Shown: piece after piece, positions 22,900 to 30,061 of the stretch | Position numbering within the stretch: position 1 is the first letter of the stretch | Layout of the letters: every line of letters starts with the position of its first letter | NCBI GenBank assembly: GCA_964459065.1 | Contig: CAYWMN010000009.1 | Location: forward strand, 1-30,061 | Direction of reading: 5' to 3' | Source: JAMCXS01 sp964459065 | Lineage (GTDB): Bacteria > Acidobacteriota > Terriglobia > UBA7540 | DNA length: 30,061 nucleotides | Position numbers and translations under genes: made by a program | Notes under the pieces: generated by a model | Database searches by the model: none | Told to the model about the DNA's origin: nothing | Seen by the model: only the letters and a program-made list of their open reading frames with translations

Positions 22900-25317
22900 A
22901 TGGCGAAATCGCTTGTTATTGTTGAATCTCCGGCCAAGGCCAAGACGATCAACCGGTATCTGGGTGCGGGTTACACCGTCAAAGCTTCCATGGGGCACGT
23001 GATGGATCTCCCCAAAAAGGAGCTGGGCGTTGACCTCGAAAATAATTTCAAACCCAAGTACGCCGTTATCCCGAATAAGAAGGATACGATTCAGGCCTTG
23101 AAATCCGCCGCCAAAGGCGCCGAGACCGTCTACCTGGCCGCCGACCCTGACCGCGAAGGCGAGGCGATCTGCGCGCATTTGCGCGAGCTGCTGGATTCCA
23201 AAAAAAGAAAGTTTTACCGGGTTCTCTTCAATGAGATCACGCGAGAGGCCATTCAGGAGGCTTTCAACCATCCCAAGGAAATTGACGCGCACCTGGTCGA
23301 CGCCCAGCAGGCGCGCCGGGTGCTCGACCGCCTGGTGGGATACCAGGTGAGCCCCTTGCTGTGGGATAAGGTCAAGCGGGGCATTTCGGCCGGACGCGTG
23401 CAGACGGTTGCCTTGCGCCTGATTGTCGAACGCGAGCGGGAAATCCAGGCCTTCAGGAAGAAAGAGTATTGGACGATCGCGGCAAAGCTCAACGGGAAGA
23501 ATCCCCCGGCCTTTGAGGCGCGCCTGATCCGGTTCCAGGGGAAGGAACTGGAGATTCCCGACCAGGCCGCCGCCGACCAGCACCGCACGGCGCTTGAAAA
23601 GGCCGGCTTTGCCGTGCAGTCGGTCGAAACCCGCGAGCGGCGCAAATATCCCGTGCCGCCCTTCATCACCAGCAAGCTCCAGCAGGAAGCTGTTCGCAAG
23701 CTGTATTTTTCCGCCAAGAAAACAATGGCGCTGGCTCAGAAGCTTTACGAAGGCATCGATGTTGGCGGGCAAGGTTCGGTGGGCCTGATCACTTACATGC
23801 GAACCGATTCGACTCGCGTTGCTGACAGTGCCCTCGAGGCCGTGCGCGCCCACATTCAGAAAACCTACGGTGAGCCTTACCTGCCCGGCAAGGCCATCCG
23901 CTATAAAACCAAGAAGGGGGCGCAGGATGCCCACGAAGCCATCCGCCCAACTTCCATGGAGCGCTCGCCCGAATCGGTCCGCGCCCATCTATCGCCGGAC
24001 GAGTTCAAGCTCTACCGGCTGATCTGGCAGCGCTTCGTTGCCTCGCAAATGAATCCGGCCATCTTTGACCAAACCACCATCGACATTGCCGCCGGAGACT
24101 ATCTGTTGCGCACCACCGGTTCGGTTGAAAAATTCAACGGCTTCCGGGCTGTTTACGAAGAAGGCCGCGACGACAAGGCTGCGGAAGAGGATGAGGACGG
24201 TAAGGCGCGCCTGCCGAAGGTGGACCAGGGCGAGGCGCTGCGCCTGCAGGAATTGCTTCCGGAGCAGCATTTTACCGAGCCGCCGCCACGCTACAATGAG
24301 GCGACGCTGGTCAAGATGCTGGAAGAGAAGGGCATCGGCCGGCCTTCGACTTACGCAACCATCCTTTCGGTGATTCAGAACCGCGACTACGTCGAGAAGA
24401 ACCAGGGCCGTTTCTATCCCACCGAACTCGGCATGGTAGTCAACGACCTGCTCGTCAAAAGCTTTGCCGGCATTTTCGACGTTGCATACACGGCGCGCAT
24501 GGAAGAAGAACTGGACGAGGTTGAGGATGGGAAACTCGCCTGGACCCAAGCTCTTGGCGAGTTCTACGGCAAGTTCCAGAAGGACCTTGAGCTCGCCCAG
24601 CGTGAAATGCAGAATCTGAAGCGCGAGGGAATCCCCACCGACGTTCAATGTGAAAAGTGCGGCAAGCCGATGGTGATTCGCCTGGGGCGCAACGGGCAGT
24701 TCCTGGCCTGCACGGGTTATCCTGATTGCGACGGCACGCGCGACCTGCCGCCTGAGCTAGCCGCAAAATACGGCTCGGCCGCGCCGCCCGCCCCGGAAGT
24801 CCCCGAGCAGACCTGTGAAAAATGCGGCAAGCCGATGGCTTTAAAACGCGGCCGCTTCGGCTACTTCATGGCCTGCACCGGCTACCCCGAGTGCCGGAAT
24901 ACCAAGAAGGTCGTCATGAAGGAAGGAGCCGCAACGGCCGTCGGCGACACGCCTCTCGACGAGAAGTGCCCGGAGTGTGGCAACAACCTGGTCAAAAAGC
25001 ACGGCCGGTTCGGCGAGTTTACCGCCTGCAGCAATTACCCCACCTGCAAGTTCGTGAAGCGCGAAACGCTGGGAATCAGCTGTCCGGAAGACGGCTGCGC
25101 GGGTGAGATTGTGGTGCGCCGCACCAAGCGCCGGAAGACTTTTTACGGCTGCACGCGTTATCCTGATTGCAAATTTATGGTCTGGGATAAGCCGGTCGCC
25201 GAGCCTTGCCCGGATTGCGGCTCGCCGGTTCTTCTGGAGAAGTACGACAAGAAATCCGGCTCTTCCACACGGTACTGCCGGAAGGAATCCTGCAAATACG
25301 AGCGGGCGGTGGACTAA
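22900..25317 (+). CDS. topA: DNA topoisomerase I
   Basis: Type IA topoisomerase of 805 residues that relaxes negative supercoils by cutting one strand. The Toprim domain has IVESPAKAKT with Glu9 and the metal motif DPDREGE (82-88). The catalytic tyrosine is Tyr299 in TYMRTDST, and the core barrel continues to about 580. The C-terminal third carries five Cys4 zinc-ribbon units, most beginning CxxCG and ending with CTGYPDC-like sequences; the fourth (CPEDGC) and fifth (CPDCG to CRKESC) are divergent. The ATG at 22900 gives the standard MAKSLVIVESP start and has CAGGG 8 bases upstream. It is probably an operon partner of dprA. Confidence 0.97.
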   Translation: MAKSLVIVESPAKAKTINRYLGAGYTVKASMGHVMDLPKKELGVDLENNFKPKYAVIPNKKDTIQALKSAAKGAETVYLAADPDREGEAICAHLRELLDSKKRKFYRVLFNEITREAIQEAFNHPKEIDAHLVDAQQARRVLDRLVGYQVSPLLWDKVKRGISAGRVQTVALRLIVEREREIQAFRKKEYWTIAAKLNGKNPPAFEARLIRFQGKELEIPDQAAADQHRTALEKAGFAVQSVETRERRKYPVPPFITSKLQQEAVRKLYFSAKKTMALAQKLYEGIDVGGQGSVGLITYMRTDSTRVADSALEAVRAHIQKTYGEPYLPGKAIRYKTKKGAQDAHEAIRPTSMERSPESVRAHLSPDEFKLYRLIWQRFVASQMNPAIFDQTTIDIAAGDYLLRTTGSVEKFNGFRAVYEEGRDDKAAEEDEDGKARLPKVDQGEALRLQELLPEQHFTEPPPRYNEATLVKMLEEKGIGRPSTYATILSVIQNRDYVEKNQGRFYPTELGMVVNDLLVKSFAGIFDVAYTARMEEELDEVEDGKLAWTQALGEFYGKFQKDLELAQREMQNLKREGIPTDVQCEKCGKPMVIRLGRNGQFLACTGYPDCDGTRDLPPELAAKYGSAAPPAPEVPEQTCEKCGKPMALKRGRFGYFMACTGYPECRNTKKVVMKEGAATAVGDTPLDEKCPECGNNLVKKHGRFGEFTACSNYPTCKFVKRETLGISCPEDGCAGEIVVRRTKRRKTFYGCTRYPDCKFMVWDKPVAEPCPDCGSPVLLEKYDKKSGSSTRYCRKESCKYERAVD

Positions 25318-25427
25318 TCCGGCCGCTCCTCACTACCGGCTAAAATCAACCTCCGCCGCAGCTGCCAGCCTAATCTCACAATGCCTTGACTTCATTTGGA
25401 CCCGGCGACATAATCGGGAATCAAGTT

Positions 25428-26615
25428 ATGCGAGAAGCGGTCATCATCGCCGCAGTCCGCACTGCCGTGGGCAAATTCCAGGGTTCACTTTCTCCACTTT
25501 CCGCCGTCGAACTGGGAGCCTGTGCCGTGCGTGAAGCCGTGCACCGAGCCGGAATCGACGCCGGGCGGGTGGACGAAGCCATCATGGGAAACGTGGTTTC
25601 CGCCGGGCTGGGCCAGAATCCTGCGCGCCAGGCGGCGCTCAAAGGCGGGCTCCGGCCGGCCGTGGCGGCGATGACCCTCAACAAGGTCTGCGGGTCCGGG
25701 CTGAAGGCTGTGGCGCTGGCTGCGCAGGGCATCGAGACAGCCAACACGGACGTGGTGGTGGCGGGCGGCATGGAGTCGATGAGCAACTGCCCGTTCCTGC
25801 TGCCGGGGGCGCGCCAGGGACTGCGCCTGGGCGACAAGAAGCTTCTCGATGCGATGATCCATGACGGGCTGTGGGATGCTTACGAAGATTTCCACATGGG
25901 AATGACCGCTGAACTGGTGGCCGCAAAATACCAGATCACGCGCGAGCGGCAGGACCAGTACGCGCTGGAAAGCCATCGCCGCGCGGTGGAAGCCATCCAA
26001 ACCGGCCGGTTTAAAGACGAGATCGTACCCGTTGCGGTGCCGCAGAAAAAGGGCGGGACCCTCGAATTTGCAACCGATGAATCCCCGCGCGCCGACACCT
26101 CGCTTGAAAAGCTGGCGAGCCTGAAACCGGTGTTCAAACCCGACGGGACGGTGACGGCCGGCAACGCTCCGGGAACCAACGACGGCGCGGCCGCCGTGGT
26201 GGTGGCCTCGCGAGAAACGGCCGCCAGGACCGGCCGAAAGCCTCTTGCTCGCATTGTGGGGCAGGCCGTGAGCGGAGTTGAGCCGCGCTGGGTGATGATG
26301 GCGCCGGTGGATGCGATCCGGGCCTTGCTCGGAAAGGTAGGCTGGAAGCTTGAAGACGTTGACCTCTTCGAGCTGAATGAAGCCTTTGCGGTGCAGGCCG
26401 TGGCCGTCATGGAACAGCTGGGGCTCGACCCGGACAAGACCAATGTGAACGGCGGCGCAGTGGCGATCGGGCATCCGATCGGAGCTTCCGGGGCGCGGAT
26501 TCTGGTGACGCTTCTTTATGAAATGGAGCGCCGCAACTCGCGGCGCGGCATTGCGGCGCTTTGCCTGGGCGGCGGCAACGCCGTTGCCTTGGCCGTGGAA
26601 CGATTGATCGAATGA
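25428..26615 (+). CDS. Acetyl-CoA acetyltransferase (thiolase II)
   Basis: Thiolase of 395 residues that condenses two acetyl-CoA to acetoacetyl-CoA or runs the reverse reaction. The nucleophile is Cys88 in NKVCGSG; Asn317 is in NEAFA, His349 in GGAVAIGHPIGASGAR, and the second active cysteine is Cys379 in CLGGGNA. The last motif is usually C-x-GGGMG, so the NA here is a small departure. The ATG at 25428 gives the family's usual N-terminus and has a weak CGGGAA site. Its stop overlaps the start of the signal peptidase gene (ATGA). A 3-hydroxyacyl-CoA dehydrogenase follows further on, so the pathway is probably acetoacetyl- to 3-hydroxybutyryl-CoA. A gene name such as atoB or phaA would be a guess. 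Confidence 0.95.
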   Translation: MREAVIIAAVRTAVGKFQGSLSPLSAVELGACAVREAVHRAGIDAGRVDEAIMGNVVSAGLGQNPARQAALKGGLRPAVAAMTLNKVCGSGLKAVALAAQGIETANTDVVVAGGMESMSNCPFLLPGARQGLRLGDKKLLDAMIHDGLWDAYEDFHMGMTAELVAAKYQITRERQDQYALESHRRAVEAIQTGRFKDEIVPVAVPQKKGGTLEFATDESPRADTSLEKLASLKPVFKPDGTVTAGNAPGTNDGAAAVVVASRETAARTGRKPLARIVGQAVSGVEPRWVMMAPVDAIRALLGKVGWKLEDVDLFELNEAFAVQAVAVMEQLGLDPDKTNVNGGAVAIGHPIGASGARILVTLLYEMERRNSRRGIAALCLGGGNAVALAVERLIE

Positions 26616-27598
26616 GTGATCCAGGGATTTCGGCGGCAGAGCCACTAGCAGGGCGAACTTTGGACGAAGCAAACTCTACAAATTTGGCAGCACGACGTGT
26701 AGCATGGCGTGCTGCGTTTTTCGGCGTGTTATCTGCTGGCCTCGGCCAACTCTACAGTGGGCGGCCACTTCGTGCGCTCATCCTCCATTTGGTTTCGGTA
26801 GCCAGCGCCTTCATTTGCCTCAAGGCACTGTTTGTTCCGGTGAGGCCCTGGAATATCATCGTAGCTGTCTTCTTTTGCCTGGTTGTCTGGGTCTTCATTC
26901 TGGTGGATGCCGTCCGTTGCGCGAAGAGCGCTCGTCTCAACTACCGCCTGAAAACTTACAATCGTTGGTACGTTTACGTCCCACTCTTGCTTCTCTCGGT
27001 AGCAGAGCAACACGCGTTCAAAAGTATTATCCGGGAGCGAGCTTTCAGCATGCCCGTCACGTCTATGTCGCCGACCATACTAAAAGGAGACTACCTCCTG
27101 GCTAGCATGGACACCTATGCGGCGCGCACGCCGCAGATTGGCGATATCGTTGTTTTTCGTTTCCCGCTGAAACGCTCAGAGCTATTTATTAAAAGGATCA
27201 TCGCAACAGGCGGTGACGTAGTGAAAATCCAGGACGAAAAGGTCTATATCAACGGGCGACCCATGATTGAGCCCCACGCGCAAGTTGAGTTACCAGAAAT
27301 ACCATTGCGCGACAACTTTCCACCGAAGCTCGACGTGCCGGAGACCGTTCTCGTCTCGAATGGCTTTGACCCGGCATGGGCCGTCGAGATGCACGGCTTG
27401 ATCCGCAAGGACGGTCTGTACGTCCCACCCGGCGATTACTTTGTGATCGGTGACAACCGCTGTGACTCATACGATAGCCGGTTCTGGGGCTTCGTTCCGC
27501 GCGCTGACATTCTAGGGAGGGCTGGCGTCATTTACTTCTCTTGGGATGCTGCGACCCGGAGTGTCCGATGGGATCGCATGGGCGAGATTCTCAGGTAA
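26612..27598 (+). CDS. Signal peptidase I-like protein with extra N-terminal membrane domain
   Basis: S26-family leader peptidase of 328 residues. The catalytic Ser151 is in VTSMSPT and the general-base Lys194 in LFIKRIIATGGD; the family box GDNRCDSYDSR lies near the end. In front of the protease is an added region with about three or four hydrophobic helices (34-131), including GLGQLYSGRP, which resembles a TM2-type hairpin. It starts by ATGA overlap with the thiolase stop. Its codon choice differs from its neighbours, with frequent cta, tta, cga, cgt, aca and gta, so it may be a later arrival. It interrupts an otherwise logical thiolase-dehydrogenase pair. The function as a leader peptidase is well supported, but its specific clients are unknown. 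Confidence 0.9.
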   Translation: MSDPGISAAEPLAGRTLDEANSTNLAARRVAWRAAFFGVLSAGLGQLYSGRPLRALILHLVSVASAFICLKALFVPVRPWNIIVAVFFCLVVWVFILVDAVRCAKSARLNYRLKTYNRWYVYVPLLLLSVAEQHAFKSIIRERAFSMPVTSMSPTILKGDYLLASMDTYAARTPQIGDIVVFRFPLKRSELFIKRIIATGGDVVKIQDEKVYINGRPMIEPHAQVELPEIPLRDNFPPKLDVPETVLVSNGFDPAWAVEMHGLIRKDGLYVPPGDYFVIGDNRCDSYDSRFWGFVPRADILGRAGVIYFSWDAATRSVRWDRMGEILR

Positions 27599-27631
27599 TA
27601 TAGAAAGATTGCTTGGCCATAGTGTGACTTC

Positions 27632-28531
27632 ATGCCGAAGCTGGAAAATTTCTCAAGTACCAACTCACGTAGCGGCTCAACGCGGGTGACCAGCGTGGTG
27701 GGAGCGGGAACCATGGGTCGTGGAATCGCCCAGGTTTTTCTCCGGCACGGATTTGCCGTCACGCTTCAGGATGTTTCCGGCGAGGCTCTCGAGCGCGGCG
27801 CCGAGGCGATCCTCCGCGGCCTTGACCGCGACGTCGAGAAAGGCAGGCTCTCGGAGCAGGCGAGGACCGAAGCCGGAAGCCGGCTGAAAACCACGGCCGA
27901 ACTTTCAGACTTGTCCCCGGCCGGGCTTTTGATCGAGGCCGTCTCGGAAAACTTTGAGGCGAAAGCGTCGGTGTTCCGCGCGCTGGATGCGTTGTGCCCT
28001 GAGGGAACAATTTTTGCCAGCAACACCTCGTCCATCTCCATCACGCGATTGGCTGCCACAACGCGCCGTGCGCCGCGTTTTGTGGGTTTGCACTTTTTCA
28101 ATCCCGTGCCGGTGATGAAGCTGGTGGAAGTGGTTCCGGGGCTTGAAACCACGGAGCAGACGCTCGAGGACGCGGACCGAATTGCCCAATCGGTCGGCAA
28201 AACTCCCGTCCGCGTGGAGGATTCTCCGGGCTTTATTTCCAACCGGCTGCTGATGCCCATGATCAACGAGGCCGCCTTTGCGGTTCTCGAAGGGGTTGCT
28301 GAGCCGGCCGGCGTGGACAGCGTGATGAAGCTGGGAATGAACCATCCGATGGGCCCGCTGGAGCTTGCCGACCTGATCGGCCTGGACGTCTGCCTGGATA
28401 TTATGAGGGTGCTTTACGAAGGGTTCCACGATTCAAAGTACCGGCCCTGTCCGCTGCTGGAAAAGATGGTGAATGCGGGCTGGCGGGGACGCAAATCAGG
28501 AAAAGGATTTTACGATTACGCGAACCAATAA
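27632..28531 (+). CDS. 3-hydroxybutyryl-CoA dehydrogenase family protein
   Basis: NAD(P)-dependent dehydrogenase of 299 residues interconverting acetoacetyl-CoA and 3-hydroxybutyryl-CoA. The Rossmann motif is VVGAGTMGRGIAQ with Gly24, Gly26 and Gly29. The catalytic site is GLHFFNPVPVMKLVEVV with His154 and Glu166, and the C-terminal helical domain includes GMNHPMGPLELADLIGLD. The ATG at 27632 leaves about 18 extra polar residues before the usual start of the domain. No good ribosome site is present, and a GTG near 27686 is an alternative. It lies 33 bp after the signal peptidase gene and works with the thiolase two genes upstream. Confidence 0.93.
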   Translation: MPKLENFSSTNSRSGSTRVTSVVGAGTMGRGIAQVFLRHGFAVTLQDVSGEALERGAEAILRGLDRDVEKGRLSEQARTEAGSRLKTTAELSDLSPAGLLIEAVSENFEAKASVFRALDALCPEGTIFASNTSSISITRLAATTRRAPRFVGLHFFNPVPVMKLVEVVPGLETTEQTLEDADRIAQSVGKTPVRVEDSPGFISNRLLMPMINEAAFAVLEGVAEPAGVDSVMKLGMNHPMGPLELADLIGLDVCLDIMRVLYEGFHDSKYRPCPLLEKMVNAGWRGRKSGKGFYDYANQ

Positions 28532-28602
28532 TCGCGGCCGAAGTTCACCGCAAGGGACACAGGGGAAAGCCACAATGGGCAAGAACAACCTGCGGCGAGT
28601 TT

Positions 28603-28618
28603 GAACGGCAGGCGGTTC
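28603..28618 (+). promoter_or_regulatory. GAAC-N8-GTTC inverted element before recA
   Basis: GAAC (28603-28606) and GTTC (28615-28618) are inverted, separated by eight bases, and end 21 bases before the recA ATG. LexA boxes in several phyla use GAAC/GTTC halves but with other spacings, so this is only a candidate SOS site. Confidence 0.25.
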
Positions 28619-28639
28619 TCATACAGGAGGGATTCCAAA

Positions 28640-29695
28640 ATGCCAGAAGAACGAACGGACCGAACCAAGGCGATCGACATCGCCCTGACGCAGATTGAAA
28701 AACAGTTTGGCAAAGGTTCCATCATGCGCCTGGGCTCCAAAGGAGCGCTGGTTCCGGTGGACGTGATTCCCACCGGAGCCCTGTCGCTTGACGCGGCCCT
28801 GGGCGTGGGGGGCGTGCCGCGGGGCCGCGTGGTGGAGATTTACGGGCCGGAGGCAAGCGGCAAAACCACCATCGCCCTGCACCTGGTTGCCGAGGCGCAG
28901 CGCCTCGGTGGGATGGCGGCCTTTGTGGACGCCGAGCACGCTCTCGATGCGAAGTACGCCCAAAGGCTTGGCGTCGATGTTGACAACCTGCTTGTTTCGC
29001 AGCCCGATTATGGCGAGCAGGCGCTCGAAATCGCCGAGGCCCTGGTACGCTCCAATTCCATTGACGTGGTAGTGATCGATTCGGTGGCGGCGCTGGTGCC
29101 GCGGGCGGAACTCGAAGGGGATATGGGCGATTCTCTGCCCGGCTTGCAGGCTCGGCTGATGTCTCAGGCGCTGCGCAAGCTGACGGCGATCGTTTCCAAA
29201 TCCAAAACCTGCCTCGTTTTCATCAATCAAATCCGGGAGAAGATCGGCGTTATGTTTGGCAATCCCGAAACCACCACGGGAGGCCGGGCGCTCAAGTTTT
29301 ATTCTTCCGTCCGGTTGGACATTCGGCGCATCGCTTCCATCAAAGACGGCGACCGCATGGTCGGGAACCGCACCCGCGCCAAGGTGGTGAAGAACAAGAT
29401 GGCCCCGCCCTTTCGCGAAGCCGAATTCGACATTCTCTACGGCGAAGGAATTTCCAGAGAGGGCGACCTTCTGGACCTGGCCGTGGAGCTCAACCTGGTT
29501 GAAAAGAGCGGGTCGTGGTATTCCTATGGCGGCGAGCGGATCGGGCAGGGACGAGAAAACGCCCGGCGCTTTCTCCGCGACAACCCCGATGTCGTCAAGA
29601 AAATTGATACCGAGGCACGCAAGGCGCTGAATCTTCCCGGCGCTGAGGAAGAACCCAAGCCCGCGGAAACCACTGCCGCGCGCGGCAAGAAGTAA
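28640..29695 (+). CDS. recA: Recombinase RecA
   Basis: DNA strand-exchange and SOS co-protease protein of 351 residues, the standard size. Walker A is GPEASGKTT (69-77), followed by typical motifs such as AFVDAEHALD, VVIDSVAALVPRAE and the DNA-binding loop region INQIREKIGVMFGNPETTTGG. The C-terminal tail is acidic then basic (EEEPKPAETTAARGKK). The ATG at 28640 has AGGAGGG eight bases upstream, and an in-frame start 13 codons earlier is much weaker. The 108-bp upstream gap holds a GAAC-N8-GTTC element that might be an SOS operator. Functionally it pairs with DprA encoded 6 kb upstream. Confidence 0.98.
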   Translation: MPEERTDRTKAIDIALTQIEKQFGKGSIMRLGSKGALVPVDVIPTGALSLDAALGVGGVPRGRVVEIYGPEASGKTTIALHLVAEAQRLGGMAAFVDAEHALDAKYAQRLGVDVDNLLVSQPDYGEQALEIAEALVRSNSIDVVVIDSVAALVPRAELEGDMGDSLPGLQARLMSQALRKLTAIVSKSKTCLVFINQIREKIGVMFGNPETTTGGRALKFYSSVRLDIRRIASIKDGDRMVGNRTRAKVVKNKMAPPFREAEFDILYGEGISREGDLLDLAVELNLVEKSGSWYSYGGERIGQGRENARRFLRDNPDVVKKIDTEARKALNLPGAEEEPKPAETTAARGKK

Positions 29696-29783
29696 CCTTG
29701 CGATTAGCGTTCGCTTGTCCCTGGAATGGAAACCCGCTGGATGGGCGCAAGGGTAAAGCGCCGGAATAAGTTGAGGGGAGTTT

Positions 29784-29819
29784 TGAGCGGCGGGGCAGGC
29801 CGGCCCGCCCCGCCGCTCA
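29784..29819 (+). terminator. Strong GC hairpin between recA and the convergent cysH-type gene
   Basis: TGAGCGGCGGGGC (29784-29796) pairs perfectly over 13 bp with 29807-29819, around a ten-base loop that itself contains GGCCGGCC. It lies between two convergent stop codons, where a bidirectional terminator is expected. There is no good T-run on either strand, so termination efficiency is uncertain. Confidence 0.6.
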
Positions 29820-29826
29820 GCAGTCT

Positions 29827-30061
29827 TTAGCGCTCAACGTTGCCGGAGTGCAGTCCGCATTCCTTCTTGGTCTGATCTTCCCACCACCAACGTCCTTCGC
29901 GCTCATGCTGCCCCGGCAGCACGGCGCGAGTGCAGGGCTCGCAGCCGATGGAGGTGAAGCCGCGCTCGTGCAGCGCGTTGTAAGGAACGTTGTTTTCGCG
30001 AATGTAGTTCCAGACCTGGCGCGAAGTCCAATTGGCCAGGGGATTAAACTTGATCAGCGGC
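29827..30061 (-). CDS. cysH: CysH-type phosphoadenylyl/adenylyl-sulfate reductase, N-terminus beyond window
   Basis: Last 78 residues of an assimilatory sulfonucleotide reductase, which reduces activated sulfate to sulfite. Readable features are PLIKFNPLANWTSRQVW, then GFTSIGCEPCTRAV with a CxxC pair, and the catalytic tail KKECGLH near the end. The CxxC suggests the [4Fe-4S] type that uses APS, but its partner CC motif lies outside the window. The stop TAA is at 29827-29829. The gene converges on recA and shares the hairpin between them. Confidence 0.9.
   Translation of the reverse strand, partial: PLIKFNPLANWTSRQVWNYIRENNVPYNALHERGFTSIGCEPCTRAVLPGQHEREGRWWWEDQTKKECGLHSGNVER

Noticed and set aside
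22894..23988. Minus-strand 364-codon open frame opposite topA
   Set aside because: It is antisense to the catalytic core of topoisomerase I and has no domain signature.
25485..26672. Minus-strand 395-codon open frame opposite the thiolase gene
   Set aside because: It is a GC-driven antisense shadow; the thiolase frame has all catalytic residues.

Overview
The window is GC-rich, gene-dense bacterial chromosome. The gene set suggests an acidobacterium (Acidobacteriota): a GH79 lipoprotein enzyme, a Tat-exported sulfatase, MgtC/DUF4010 and site-2-protease proteins, and RecA and TopA proteins of ordinary bacterial type. The phylum is inferred from memory of these families and was not computed. 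No rRNA, tRNA, CRISPR array, insertion sequence or prophage is recognisable.

Layout, left to right. Positions 1-3704 (minus strand) hold a calcium-efflux pair, a P2-type Ca2+-ATPase followed 12 bp later by a CaCA-family cation exchanger that runs off the left edge. Positions 4007-10763 form a catabolic and membrane block: an unknown 223-residue protein, a GH79-type glycosidase, a zinc-ribbon site-2 protease, a sulfatase with an odd metal site, and an enolase-superfamily acid-sugar dehydratase-like enzyme. GH79, sulfatase and dehydratase would fit breakdown of a uronic-acid-rich, possibly sulfated glycan. Positions 10931-14314 carry a DUF4010/MgtC membrane protein, an SGNH hydrolase and a second site-2 protease with paired CBS domains.

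Positions 14570-21139 are regulatory. An RsbW-like anti-sigma kinase and an RsbV-like STAS antagonist overlap by 32 bp and converge on a FliA/WhiG-type sigma factor with a roughly 100-residue basic tail, which looks like a partner-switching module. Next come an OmpR-type response regulator with a stand-alone HisKA protein, then a membrane sensor kinase with an NtrC-type sigma54 activator.

Positions 21688-30061 are mostly housekeeping: dprA-topA; an acetyl-CoA acetyltransferase and a 3-hydroxyacyl-CoA dehydrogenase separated by a compositionally distinct signal peptidase I; recA; and the C-terminal end of a CysH-type sulfonucleotide reductase on the minus strand.

I see no wholly new multi-gene system that I would defend strongly. 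The best leads are the sigma factor with its basic tail and adjacent switch, the HisKA-only protein with a possible eroded kinase end, the sulfatase lacking the canonical Asp pair, and the signal peptidase lying between two acyl-CoA genes. Promoter and hairpin calls were made by eye and are tentative.
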